DNA from: Persicaria tinctoria
Lineage: Eukaryota; Streptophyta; Magnoliopsida; Caryophyllales; Polygonaceae
Direction of reading: 5' to 3'
NCBI GenBank assembly: GCA_037127255.1
Contig: JBANSL010000002.1
Location: 97,432,519-97,496,518, forward strand
DNA: 64,000 bases
Shown here: positions 20,660-32,074 of the stretch, piece after piece
How positions within the stretch are numbered: position 1 is the stretch's first letter
Layout: each line of letters begins with the position of its first letter
Notes under the pieces: generated by a model
Databases searched by the model: none
What the model saw: the letters and a program-made list of their open reading frames with translations, nothing else
What the model was told of the DNA's origin: nothing
Program-made: the position numbers and the translations under genes

Positions 20660-21445
20660 TCTAAAACGCTCACTTTTTTTTTGATAAGGTAAAAATTCGG
20701 TTAGCCAAAACCTAGCCGATCGCATCATGCTGGATGAGGTCTAACATACCTGGATGTGTTTCAAGTGCATGCCCCTGCAAAGAGCGGCTAAGGTGTGCAA
20801 CCTTATCAGCTACTCTGTTCCCAATGCAAGGGACATGTGAGAATCAAGAAAGTATTAAAGGATTGTTTTGATATCTCCCATAGCCAATTCAATCCCTTAA
20901 AAACATTTTTCTTTCTGTGCTAGATGGTTGATGATGATATGTGAATCTCCTTCAACTACGATTTTTCAGATATGAAGTTCTCTAGCTTTAATTACTCTTT
21001 CTCTCAGGGCGAGTGCTTCCATCCAGATAGGGGTGTTATTCAAGCCGAGCTTGGCATGTTCAAGCTTGTTCATTTGTTAAACGAGCTCGAGCCGAGCCGA
21101 GCCTAATTTTTAAACGAGCTTTCTTTTTTGTTCAAGCTCGGCTTGTTTTAGTAAATGAACGAGCTCGAGCCGAGTTTTTTTCGAGCTTTAAGTAATTTTA
21201 CTTGGTCATAACATATTAACTAAAAGAAAATTTTAGAAATTCCATATTATTCTAGCTATTCGAGCCTAAATCGAACGAGCCAAGTTTTCAACCGAGCTTA
21301 TAATCATATTCAGGCTCGGCTTGTTTAGGTAAGTGAACGAGCTCGAGTCAAGCTTTTTTTTCGAGCCGAGCTCGAACTGTTCAGCTCATATAACAGCTCT
21401 GCATCTAGATTTGTAGATGAACCATCGAAATTTAGTTTCATGACT
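20660..21445 (-). mobile_element. LINE relic (RNase H-like end), split by a hAT element
   Basis: On the minus strand the order is KLNFDGSSTN (about 21414-21441), then, after the inserted element, EALALRE, VVEGDSHIII (20931-20963), a spacer, CIGNRVADKVAHL (20788-20826), LDLI, and a tail cgaatttttaccttatcaaa followed by A. These are successive motifs of the plant LINE RNase H-like domain. Stops within the frame show it is dead. The tail is the same as in the plus-strand relic at 11575. Confidence 0.82.
21028..21401. mobile_element. hAT-like MITE inserted in the LINE relic
   Basis: Ends TAGGGGTGTTAT and ATAACAGCTCTG are imperfect inverted repeats. Flanks CATCCAGA (21020-21027) and CATCTAGA (21402-21409) form an 8-bp target duplication with one mismatch. 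The interior is packed with GAGCTCGAGCCGAGC-type repeats in both orientations. Removing it rejoins the LINE RNase H motifs, which is independent evidence for the insertion. Confidence 0.8.
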
Positions 21446-21717
21446 CCTCATCCCGGTTTTCTCTACTTAGTTTTTGTTATTTTTTTTAATTTCATAAATA
21501 GTGAATTATTATGATTTTTTTCCATTTTCATTTTCCGAATAAGATAAAAGTATTAATCTTTTCTGTTTTTCATTTATCCCTTTCTTATTTTATTTTCCTA
21601 GTTACGAAGTATTCCTCTTTTCTTGTTCATTCGTCCTACTTCTCTCCAAAAATCCCCAAACCAGATCCAATCGAAGTCGTACAGAGAGAGACAGAGGAGG
21701 CGGAATCGGCGGCGAAT

Positions 21718-24700
21718 ATGGCGGAGCCGGAATATGGAGACTCCGGCGTTGCCGACGATTCCAGAAGCTTAGAGCAGTTGCCATCGACGGTGCTGCAAAC
21801 GATCCTGTTAAAGCTCGATCTCTCTTCCATCTGTTCTGTCGCTTCTACTTGTCGAACCTTCAGATCCTGCGCCCAGAATGTCTTCACTTACCTCCCCAAC
21901 TTCCACCTTTATGTAAGTCTTTCTCCCTCTCTCTCTTTCTCCTCCTTTTTTACTGATCGATTTCAGATAAAGCACGAGTCTTTCTATGACATGCAGTTCT
22001 GCAAATTCCCAATTTACTTAGATAACGAATTGACCCAAAAGGAAAACATTTATCAAGTCCTTGTTGGATGCGAAATCATTTATTAATTTTTGGAGCCAAA
22101 TAATAGAAATTATGGTAGTTGAAATCACACCAGACATGAAATCATTTATTTATGCGGTCGATTGTTTGATTCGAATAGAATCGAGGGCATGCCATTTCAT
22201 TTTCTCAATCTATTGAGTGGAACGGAGGGGAAAACTATAATTTGGGGGAATTCAATAACAATGAGGAGGCAGGATTTTTCAATTGGTTTCCAGGGTTGAA
22301 GTTTTGATTGATTTGTTTGATGATTTGAGTGTAATTTTTTTTTTAAAAAAATATAATTATTTCAGGATATAGCTCCAACTGAGCTTATCTTAGCTCCTTT
22401 ACTGCCCGCTAATCCTCATCTCAGAAGCATGAAGGTTGATTGCAGCCGGCTCACTGATTCAGCAATTGATCTATTAACTCGGCCTTCTCTTCATGAGCTA
22501 AATCTCCAGAACTGTGGAGAGTTCACCGGGAGGCTCCTATCTGAAATTGGGGTTCATTGTCGTGATCTCAGGTTTGTTATCTTTTTTAGAAAGTTATTGT
22601 GCAAAATTGATATATCTGAGTTATGTGCGAAATTTCAGTTATGGTTGCTGTCAATTGTAAGTATGCTCTTGTGGTTATGATTGGTGAATTATGAACTTGT
22701 CACCGCTTAATGCGTGAGATGCCATTTGATTCATATTTTAAAGAATCACTTGTTGAAAGCAAGACTTTAATGTTCCTTAGTTTATTTTGCATTGTGCGGT
22801 GTTGCCAGTTGTTAGTTATGTCTCTTCTTTTGCTCTTCAGGTCTCTTTATTTAGGTTCTGTTGCGGATAAAAGAGGCCGTGCCATTAATATTTCTGACCT
22901 GGAGGAGTTATTCAAGGGTTGCAGTGAATTGGAAGTAAGATCCAATCCAACAACCAAATTGGTTGTTTTATGATGATTGAAGAATTCTTTGAGGGGGTTC
23001 ATTTTGAAAATTAACTGAGATTATAGATCATCAATAGTAGTTTTTATAAGCCTAGATTTGCACATTAATGTCATAAAAAAGTAGAGTCAGTCAGTCGTCT
23101 TATCAAGCATTGGTTCTAAAATGAAATACTTTGGTAAAGCATAAACCTTTTATCCTTTCTGTTACTACCTCTCCTAATCTGACAAACATGTTTTTCTTAT
23201 GGTTTAATGTTCTATTTTCTTCCTATAATTGAATTGAATTACCAACTGCAATTGACCTTATGATATCATTCTATTTTGCACCCTTTATTTGACGTGAGCT
23301 TTTTACTAAACATGTTGAAAAGAGAAAAATAAAAGCCTTGTTTGCCTGTTTTGATGAAGCTAAAATTTCTTTGAAGTATGTAAAATCAGTGATGCAGTTT
23401 GTGTCAGGCTAAGTCAGCTGACTAAAACCACTGCAATACAACATGCGGCTTGAAGTTTCATGATTGGTCAGCATGCAAGATCAATAAGCTTAAAAAGAAA
23501 CTCTTCACAGTTCTCTTAATGCTTCAATGCATGAAAATGAAAACTTCATGTGTGATGTCCACCCATTCTTCTTGTTCTCTATCTCAGTCCATATGAGCCC
23601 TAATGTCCCTTTTCTTTGACTAATGTTAACCGAATCTTTCTCCATGGTTAACTTTTTAGTTTACGAGTGTATACTCTTTTAATGATCTCTTTCCATGAAG
23701 CCAACAAAATATGCAAGCTTCTTTTGGTTTGAGAAAAAAACAAAATTAGTTGTGCTTGTTTCAACAAATTTTACTGTACAGTCCCTCTTGTCAATTATAT
23801 CATACAGAGTTGAATGATAGAAGATAAGAAACTGAACTTTCTTCTTGAACAAAGCAGTAGTCACAAGTACTCGTGATATATGATTAAAGTGAAAATCCAT
23901 GAGCTTTATTGATTCCCTCCAATGAGAAAGTCGGAATGTTTCACTAAATTTTCTGACTTGTATATATATGTAACTTAATTTCATACTGGCCGGAAAGATT
24001 GTTAGGTAGCACCCGGTGATTAATTAATTACTATATTTTCCCTTAAATATATTTACCCTTTTCTTATTAAGAAAAATATTTATAATCTTCCTGGTTAATT
24101 TGGTTACATGGGAATGCATTCTTTATTTATATCTGATGTTGCTTTTCTTGCAGATTTTATATCTGATGTTGCTTTTCTTGCAGACTTTGAACCTGGGATT
24201 TGATGTATCAACATTTCTTCGACAAAGTTTTGCTCGGGCTTGGACGTCAGCTTCTCCAAAATTAGCTTCTCTCGATGTAGGTTACGTCTCTTCTTTAATG
24301 TTGACAGAAATGCTAAGCCCAACTATTGCTCCTGAGCAGCTCCAGGACAATATCCGGCTTCCTGTGTTTCCGAATCTTCAGAAACTGTGTCTATCAGTTG
24401 ATTATATCACAGACACCATGATTGGCACCATATCTGATAGTCTCCCCTCCTTGACCCATTTGGATCTTCGAGATGCACCCATTATTGAACCAAGACTTGC
24501 ATTTGATCTTACCAACTCTGGACTTGAGCAAATCAATAAACGTGGAAACCTGAAATACCTTTCCTTGGTGAGGAGCCAAGAGTTCCTTGTTTCTTATTTC
24601 CGCCGTGTCAATGACCTTGGTATCCTCATGATGGCTGACAGATGTGCAAGCTTGGAGAGCATCTGTCTAGGTGGTTTTTGCCGCGTCACAGACACTGGAT

Positions 24701-25659
24701 TCAGAACCATCTTGCATTCGTCCTCGAACTTATACAAGCTGAAAATATCACATGGGACCAATCTCACCGACCTGGTTTTCCATGACATTGCAGCAACTCC
24801 CCTGTCTCTGACTTATGTTTGCCTGCGATGGTGCAACCTGCTGACCAATCTCTCAATTTCCCACCTGGCATCAAACATGGATCTCACATTTCTTGATCTC
24901 AGAGACTGCAGAAACCTTGGAGACGAAGCACTCATGGCAATCAGCACCCTCCCTAAACTGAAGATCCTTCTACTCGACGGTTCTGATGTAACTGATGCAG
25001 GAATTTCATACCTGAGAAGTTTAGTTACCAGTTCACTGGTCGCATTGTCCCTCAGAGGCTGCAAGAGACTTACGGACAAGTGCATCTCGGCTCTCTTCGT
25101 AGGCGCTTCTAACATAGTCTTGCAAGAACTGGACCTTTCCACTCTCCCCAACCTAAGCGACAACGGGGTGCTTCTCCTAGCAAAGAGCCGTGCTCCCATC
25201 TGCGAGCTTCGCCTGAGACAGTGCCCACTCATCGGGGACACTTCTGTGATGGCCTTGGCCTCCATGTTAGTCGACGATAACAAATGGCATGGTGGAAGCA
25301 CCCTGCGCTTGCTAGATCTCTACAACTGTGGTCGCCTAACTTCCCTTGCTTTTCGGTGGTTAAAAAAGCCCTACTTTCAACGGCTGAAATGGCTGGGAGT
25401 TACCGGGAGCATTAACAGGGATCTGGTGGACGCATTGGCCAGGAGCAGACCCTACCTACATGTTTCTGGCCGTGGAGAAGAGTTAGGGACAACACAGTGG
25501 GACCACTGCGAGAGCTACTATTATGTCCAGGACTATGAAGAGATGGACGAGCTCGAACAGTGGCTTATGGATGGAGAAGTGGATGAAGCCGATGATGAAG
25601 AGATGGATGAAGCCGAAAGTGATGACAACAACGACAACGAAAATGGTGATGCTTTATAG
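21718..25659 (+). CDS. FBL10: F-box/LRR-repeat protein 10-like
   Basis: Four exons (21718-21912, 22366-22571, 22841-22934, 24184-25659) give 656 residues, the length I recall for Arabidopsis FBL10. The F-box is at about residues 17-60 (LEQLPSTVLQTILLKLDLSS...CRTFRSC). Cysteine-containing leucine-rich repeats follow to about 590, with motifs such as LRGCKRLTDKCI and LDLRDCRNLGDEALM. The tail is strongly acidic (DELEQWL then D/E-rich). F-box proteins bind SKP1 and recruit substrates to SCF ubiquitin ligases, here presumably through the LRRs; the targets of FBL10 are not known to me. An ATG further upstream (21511) is in frame but gives a non-conserved leader. A duplicated acceptor before exon 4 could add ten residues. 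Confidence 0.93.
24125..24183 (+). repeat. Tandem duplication of a splice acceptor (30 bp)
   Basis: The sequence atatctgatgttgctttt plus cttgcag occurs twice, ending at 24153 and 24183. Both end in CAG preceded by a pyrimidine-rich tract and are exactly 30 bp apart. Use of the first would add ten in-frame hydrophobic residues (ILYLMLLFLQ) to FBL10. Confidence 0.9.
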
Positions 25660-26208
25660 TGAACTTCCCCAAGCTGATGTTGCATTTGTAAGTACACAGT
25701 ACACACTGTTGTATTATGAAACCTTCATTTTCATTTTGTATTGTGGTTGTATCCTTGTTTTAGATTTTTTTTTTTTTTTTGTATTTAATGACTTAATCCT
25801 GAACTGTTTGTGTTGGTATTTCTGTTTATTCTGTGTATTAAGAAACCTTAGTTTTATGTTTGTGTCAGGTGGATTATACAACTTGGTTTATCCATCAGTA
25901 GGTAAGTTTGGTTCGATTGTTCAGATGATTTTGATTTCTGACTGGCATGGATGCAGTTTAGCAAATCGACAGCACTGAGTCGGGCAAAGCAGAGGGTGTG
26001 AAAGACTGAATCAGTCCTTAACCGGAGCACCTAACAGGTTAACGCATCTTCACAGACCAAGAACTACTAGATCTCTATTCATAAATAAGACAATACGATT
26101 AAAGCAACAAATAGATCGAATACACCGATTAGAAGCCCTAATCAAAGATGTCAGCAACCATACATAAAAGGCTTTTTGAGTCCAAACTTGCTACATAACT
26201 AATCAAAT
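25660..26208. other. Intergenic region between convergent F-box genes
   Basis: Contains the 3' UTRs of FBL10 (plus) and the F-box gene at 26209 (minus). T-rich near 25770. No further gene seen. Confidence 0.6.
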
Positions 26209-27321
26209 TCAAAGCATAACCACGCTCTCAAAATAAACCCCTAAGCAGTCTTCAACCTGTCCGGTGAACTCCTTGCGTCGTCCCTTGATCGCCTCCTTCG
26301 CAATGTCATACGACAAAACCTTCACGCTCCGAGTGTTGCTCGTCCAGTACTTCCACACCAACTCCCCATTCCTCTCCACGAACCTCACTCTCTCGAGCCC
26401 CGTCCACGATGGCAGCACCCTTCTATCGATCTTGTACCGTATTGTCCACGACATTGTCTCCATCTCCAACGCCCATATATAGCCTTGCCTCTCGGCATCA
26501 ACCCCACAAACCCCCACCGACGACCCCCCATCGAGGGTCACGAGCCTGCTCCCCGTCCTCCTGCCCTTCGGATCAACCGAGTAGGGCACGTTAGCGTATC
26601 GAAACTTCTCGGTTTCGAACCCGAACCAGACCAACCCGTTTTTGTCGAGCTTCCTCGAGCTACAGCACTCGATCCAGAACACACCGTTGTCGAATGCCAG
26701 GCTTTGCGAGTACACGCTCTTCCTGAACCTGCGACCGAACCCGGTGTTCGAAATATCGGTCCATAAGTCCCATTTGACGCTATAAACCCAAACACCATTA
26801 TACGAGTAGCCACTCATGGCGACCACTTTATAGTCCTTGCTCTTGGGATCGAACCCGAGGCCGAGGTGTCTCGCCTCCGGCGCGGGGAGGGTCAGTTGAC
26901 GGAGCTTCCTGATGGAGGGGTTCCACAGGACGGTACGGCGGACCCACCCAACAAAGCGGGTGTTTACAAGCAGGAAGAGTCCGTCGAGGGAGCCGGCAAG
27001 GTCCCACGATCCCGTGTTGTTGCCGGTCTGTAAACGGGGTTCGGTGAACTGGGTGAAGGTGGAGAAACCGTCACGGACTTGGTAGGCCGTTCCGTCGGAG
27101 GTGGCGGTGAGGAATCGGGTTTCGGAGAGGTTGTGGGGGAAGCGGCGGAGGTGTAAGGAGACGAAGCGGTGGTCTTGGATGACGGAGAGGAGCGATTTGC
27201 AGACGGCGCAGAGGACGAGGAGGGATTGGGCGGGGAGGAAGGACAGGATTTGGAACCAGACATCGAGCGGGAGACGGTTGAAGTCTCCGGCGTCGTGGCT
27301 GAGTTTCAAATGTTTTCGCAT
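26209..27321 (-). CDS. F-box protein with F-box-associated (FBA) region
   Basis: A single exon of 370 residues. The F-box spans about residues 16-60 (FNRLPLDVWFQILSFLPAQS ... CAVCKSLLSVIQDHRFVSLHL). The rest matches the F-box-associated interaction region: GSLDGLFLLVN, LWNPSIRKLRQL, LGLGFDPKSKDYKVVAM, VYSVKWDLW and a beta-rich C-terminal part. Such proteins act as substrate receptors in SCF ubiquitin ligases; the substrate is unknown. The first ATG is at 27319-27321; a longer frame would need a GTG start. The coding DNA is much richer in G and C than its surroundings, giving long spurious frames on the other strand. It lies tail-to-tail with FBL10. Confidence 0.92.
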   Translation of the reverse strand: MRKHLKLSHDAGDFNRLPLDVWFQILSFLPAQSLLVLCAVCKSLLSVIQDHRFVSLHLRRFPHNLSETRFLTATSDGTAYQVRDGFSTFTQFTEPRLQTGNNTGSWDLAGSLDGLFLLVNTRFVGWVRRTVLWNPSIRKLRQLTLPAPEARHLGLGFDPKSKDYKVVAMSGYSYNGVWVYSVKWDLWTDISNTGFGRRFRKSVYSQSLAFDNGVFWIECCSSRKLDKNGLVWFGFETEKFRYANVPYSVDPKGRRTGSRLVTLDGGSSVGVCGVDAERQGYIWALEMETMSWTIRYKIDRRVLPSWTGLERVRFVERNGELVWKYWTSNTRSVKVLSYDIAKEAIKGRRKEFTGQVEDCLGVYFESVVML

Positions 27322-28537
27322 CGTCACTTTTTGTGGGTTTCCGAATTCCGATTTGATTATTGAAAAAGGTTGGATCTTTGGGAAGAGCCTGCAATTGAAT
27401 TGGTTTAATTTCTCTTCGGCGGGAAGAGGAAGAGTTACGGTTTTAGGGTTTGGATAAGTTGATAAAGATTAATTACCTAATACTAAGAATTAATTAATTA
27501 ATTAACCCTAAAAAAATCGAAGTTAATCTAAAACTCAACCATTATTGTAATACTAAGAATTAATTAATTAATTAGAAGTTATGGGATCTAAATCCATTAT
27601 TGTAATTTTAAACTTAAATCTTAATGGTTTTTCATATTTGAAGAGAAGTGAATAATCCTAATTTTGGAAAGATTTTGTGATATTTACACAATTTATCATT
27701 TTTTGTTAAAAAAAAAAATTATCCTCAACTTTCAAAATATATACAGAGGTTGGTTTCTTGTATACCGCATTTACTGTGTATACAACCTTATCGTGTACAC
27801 AAAAATTAGGCGTTATATTCATCTATTCATTCATAATTATTCGTCTATTTTCACATAATTATTTATCTATAATTATATAATTATTAGTCTGTACAAAGAG
27901 TGGAAAAAAAATGTAAATTTTATTCAATAATCGTCTAATACTAATGAATAATTTCATTTCAATGAACAATCTCTCAATATCACCGAATAATCAGAAGTTA
28001 CTTGTAATCTTATTCATTGATCTTTTTAATTCAATTGTTCAGATAGGTTAACATGATACATCAAAAGGGGTTGTGTACATATCATCTATTTTCTAAATTC
28101 CAAACTTTTATTCCATATTATAACATCTATTTATAGCTACTGCACTCTTTGCTTGATTAAGCTAAACATAGAGCTAAAGCTGGTTAGCATCGTCTAGCTC
28201 TTAGCATGCTACATTGCTCAATCGTTAGGATCACACGTGATCTGGCTCTGATTTGCATCATCTTGATGCGAAGTTTTAAATCACTAGAACATTGTTAGAT
28301 ACTTCCTCGATCCGTCTCAAAATATAGGTCATTTGGATGTGTGACATATTTATTTATAATTTTTTTACTATATTTGTATTTATTAATAAAGAGATTGAAA
28401 TTGTTTTTAAAAATAATATAAAAGTTGATATTGAATAGAATTTTGATCTTTTAAAAAAATATATCAAAAATTGAATGAGTTGTATTTTGATACAGATAAA
28501 TCAATCAGTTTGGGAAATATTAAGAAGGGATTAGGGT
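27322..28537. other. AT-rich intergenic DNA
   Basis: Starts with the F-box gene's upstream region. A local repeat, aatactaagaattaattaat, occurs at about 27479 and 27549. From 28300 a stretch (cctcgatccgtctcaaaata) looks like one end of a degraded Stowaway MITE, but I could not close the other end. No gene seen. Confidence 0.5.
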
Positions 28538-28796
28538 AGTTGATCACCTTTAATTGGCTAGGCCCAAACGATATCCCCCAAAGCCCAAGAGAATACAACA
28601 TTAGTTGATCATCTTTAATGGGCTAGGCCCAAACAATATCTCCCAAAGCCCAAGAGAATACAACATTAGTTGATCATCTTTAATGGGCTAGGCCCAAACG
28701 ATATCCCCAAAGCCCAAGAGAATACAACATTAGTTGATCATCTTTAATGGGCTAGGCCCAAACGATATCCCCCAATGCCCAAGAGAATACAACATT
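28538..28796. repeat. 65-bp tandem repeat, four copies
   Basis: Copies start at 28538, 28603, 28668 and about 28732, each running from agttgatca to tacaacatt and containing the palindromic core gggctaggccc. Copies 2-4 are closest; copy 1 has a few differences and copy 3 lacks one base. No coding sense. Confidence 0.92.
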
Positions 28797-28825
28797 AGTT
28801 TTTCTAAATATAAGCGGGAAAAAAA

Positions 28826-29740
28826 GAGGGATTTTGTTCAAATGGACTTTTAAGCATATTTGGTTAGCTAGATAGGCTCATTAATTGTTTTTTTAGCTTA
28901 GATAGGCCCATTAATTGTTTTTTTAGCATGTTAAGCCTTCTTAAACGGTCAATGGTCAACGTTGACCGATCAACCCATTTTGATGCCAACTTTTTTTTTT
29001 AATTTTTGATGCCAACTTTTTTTTTTTAGTGATGCCATATTTTACCGTTTTGATGCCAACATTTTGTGGTGACAATTTTATATAATTGATGGCATAAGAG
29101 CTTAAAACGTGGAATCAAAATATTGTCACCTTATTGTCACTTTTCTAATGAAATGATTGGATGATTTTTTTTAATGCCACTTTTTTAAAACATTGATGAC
29201 ATTTTTTGTGATGTCATATTTTACCGTTTTGATGCCAAAATTTTATTACATTTTATTTTCACTCTGATGCCACTTTTCTAATTAAATTATTGGATGACAC
29301 TTTTTTAAAACTTTGATGACATTTTTTGTTTACTCTAATGTCACGTTGACCATTGATGCCATTTTGAAAATTTTGTATCACATTAAAGAAAAAAATGTCA
29401 TCAAAAATACTACTTTGAAAAAATATCATCAAAAATATGGCATCACGATAAAAAAATATTATCAAAAAATTGACATAAAAAAGTGGCATCAAAGTGAAAA
29501 TAAAATATAGTAAAATTTTGGCATCAAAACGGTAAAATATGACATCACTTAAAAAAAAAAAGTTGGCATCAAAATGGGTTGGTCAACGTTGACCGGTCAA
29601 GGGTTGATCATTGACCAACCCATCCTATTGGGAAGGGATCTAGTGCAAAATTAATTAAATTGATTCAGGGGCTAGGTGCCTAATTGAATATTAAAAAAAG
29701 GCTCTCTACCAAAATCACCCGAAAAAAAATGTCAAACCAA
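28826..29740. mobile_element. Foldback-type repeat, copy 1
   Basis: The core 28946-29622 starts and ends with GGTCAACGTTGACC / CAACCCATTTTGATGCCAAC and their complement, giving arms of over 100 bp. The interior repeats TGATGCCA and TGGCATCA many times. Unique-looking flanks on both sides (catatttggttagctagata on the left, gattcaggggctaggtg on the right) are also shared with the inverted copy at 36728-38075. The unit is therefore larger than the core. No coding capacity or transposase found. Confidence 0.7.
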
Positions 29741-30466
29741 AATTTGGGGAAGTGAAGTTCCAATTACCAAATATTCTATAATTTTAAATTAAGGATAAGA
29801 TTTTAGTTTTAACCATTCAAAATAGGCTCCTAATGATATTCAAAGCTGGATTAATTAGAGGGTAAATTAATCTAATACCCACTATTATTGACAAGTCAAT
29901 TTTTTAAAATGTTGTTAAGTTAATGCTTTTCATCAATGGGCTTTTAGTTCTTTCTAATTAATAATATTTTTTTTATTATTTCACAATGTGCCTTCTAAAG
30001 TAGTCTAAGTTGCATAATTTAGTTCTGACCAAGACATAAATTACATAATTAAGTCTTAACCCGATGGCATTAGCCATCTCTTGATGATGATTAGAGACAG
30101 CCGAATCTTTGATTAGCTAAAAGATCTAACGTTTTACACACTATTAATAATTAGATTTAATTTAGACCAAAAAAAAAAAAAATAGATTTAAGGGGGTGGT
30201 TTCTTGTGGATCAGAATTACCCGTGCAACCTAGTCCCCCCTCCTATCCCCCAACCCCCTCTCACAGAACTTAATTAAAAAGAAAAAAAAAACTAAAATAA
30301 AAAAATAGATTAAGAAAATAAAAAATGGATGGGTTTTGTGAGGAGGAACAGTAGAGGGGAACAAGATTTGGACCCGAATTACCTTAGCTAACAAATCTCT
30401 TTTCTTTTCTTTGCTAAACTAGCAAATCTAATTGGTCCCAAACAATTTTGAATAAACTATATATAA
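29741..30466. other. No gene seen; AT-rich
   Basis: Non-coding, with a C-rich patch (about 30224-30262) and poly-A runs. Confidence 0.5.
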
Positions 30467-32070
30467 TAATAAATACTGAGTGCTAATTAATTGCTCAAGA
30501 TTTCTTTAAATGGCTGGTTTCCATTGACTGGAAATGACTCGTATATTGTCATGTGGCATATAATTTACACGTGTTTTGCATTTTGTGTATACTATTACTC
30601 ACCAATGTCAATGGTGTAAATATCGGGATCATATCAATTAAGAAAAAAAAATATCGGAATATACTGAAGTCCGTTGGGACTCGGGGTCGGGGGTCGTGTG
30701 CACACGTGCGCCCATGCGCATATAGCGTAGCACATAAGCCGAGTGGGGTTCCATCCTAAAACCAACTGGCATTAGGTGGGGTAACCCACTAGCTTATATA
30801 CTATGGCTTCTTTGTTTGTATAATCAATGTGGGACTCTTTTGTCTCTTCACATTCTCAACACGCCCCCGCAAGTGCAACTAGGGTCGTCTTTCGCCTCTA
30901 GTTGACACTTGGACATCGGGTCTAGCATCTTATTCTCTTTTTAGAATGCCCAGGATCGAGAGTCGGGCCGTTTGGCTTTTCCGCTCTGATACCATACTGT
31001 AGTCCGTTAGGACTCGGGACCGGGAGTCGTGATGCGCCCTTGCGCTAATAGCCTAGTACATAAGCCAAGCGGGATTCCATCATAAAACCAATTGGCTATA
31101 GGAGGAGTAACCCACTAGCTTATATACTATGACTTCTTTGTTTGTATAATCAACGTGGGACTCTTTTGTCTCTTCACATTCTCAACAGAATATTTAGGAA
31201 TTATCGAATTGACTAATTTTTAGTCAAAATTATTATATTTATACACTTATATAAAAAAAATTGTTTAAGTAATGACAATTTATACTTCAAACTTTCCCAA
31301 AAAAAACTAGAGAAAATAATATTTAATTTACATTGTATCATTTATTAAAGATCACCGATATATCGCAAAATATCAATGATATATTGCTTTTGATTTTTTT
31401 TTTCCATCAACCGATAAGTTTTAACCAATATACTCTTATCATACTGGATTTTAAATATCGTTGATATATATCAGTCAATCAATTTCGATGTTTATAACTA
31501 TTTTATTTTGTTACTTTATAGATTTACATACAAAGTCTATATATATTAATCCTAGAGAGTTAGTTTTTAAATGAGTTATATCTTATTTGATTTAGATATA
31601 AATTGATTAAATCTAATTGAAGTAGACTAAAATTTAAAAAAAAATTGGAGAAAAGTGGATGATGTCTAATTATTATTGTATGTGAATCTATGCATTTTGA
31701 TTGATTCAATTATTCATATATACTTATTATTTTGGAAATGTAAAATGCTATATGATATTGCAATAATATAGTAATATGATATATTTTATTTTTATTATCA
31801 TATGGCAAATTCCCAGGAGTACATAGTTAAGATTTGACATTGTAATATAGTCTTTCTATTAATCAGTAAAACATATCATTTACTATTTATACATAATTTT
31901 TTATAATAATAAAAACTATATAAAATATTAAATTTTGCAAACGGTTTTTTTATAAACTCATACTTAATAGTAATAAGTATGAAATTATATATTTTAAAAA
32001 ATATTCAAAAAGTTTCTATTTTATATAGTTTTTAATGCATGAATAGTAAAATATCATATTTTATTAATAG
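30467..32070. repeat. Direct duplication, copy 1 (carries the TRIM insertion)
   Basis: From aataaatactgagtgctaa to catattttattaatag this copy matches 32075-33079 nearly throughout. It differs by a 526-bp TRIM insertion and by about 70 bp (around 31310-31385) missing from copy 2. Non-coding and AT-rich; element type unknown. Confidence 0.85.
30662..31187 (-). mobile_element. TRIM-like miniature LTR retrotransposon
   Basis: Two direct repeats (30662-30861 and 30995-31187) flank about 133 bp. On the minus strand the 5' LTR (TGTTGAGAATG...CAGTA) is followed at once by TGGTATCAGAGC, the primer-binding site for initiator methionine tRNA (30983-30994). A G-rich tract (gcgggggcg) precedes the second LTR. 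Flanks GAATA (30657-30661 and 31188-31192) are a 5-bp target duplication. There is no coding sequence, as in TRIMs. The second copy of the host duplication, at about 32262, lacks the insertion. Confidence 0.88.
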
Positions 32071-32074
32071 TAAC

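Noticed and set aside
21511..21717. Upstream in-frame extension of FBL10
   Set aside because: The extra 69 residues are hydrophobic and not conserved in the family; the ATG at 21718 gives the family's usual length.
26264..27457. Plus- and minus-strand frames of 60-118 codons overlapping the single-exon F-box gene
   Set aside because: High G+C coding DNA opens alternative frames; only the 370-residue frame shows F-box and FBA motifs.
28299..28500. Possible Stowaway MITE (cctcgatccgtctcaaaata start)
   Set aside because: The expected inverted end is too degraded to define borders, and no TA pair could be fixed.
29259..29510. Open frames of 65-77 codons in both strands
   Set aside because: They lie in the low-complexity foldback repeat and encode only I/F/K-rich peptides.
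30553..30759. 68-codon open frame
   Set aside because: It runs from one duplication copy into the TRIM insertion and is not open in the other copy.
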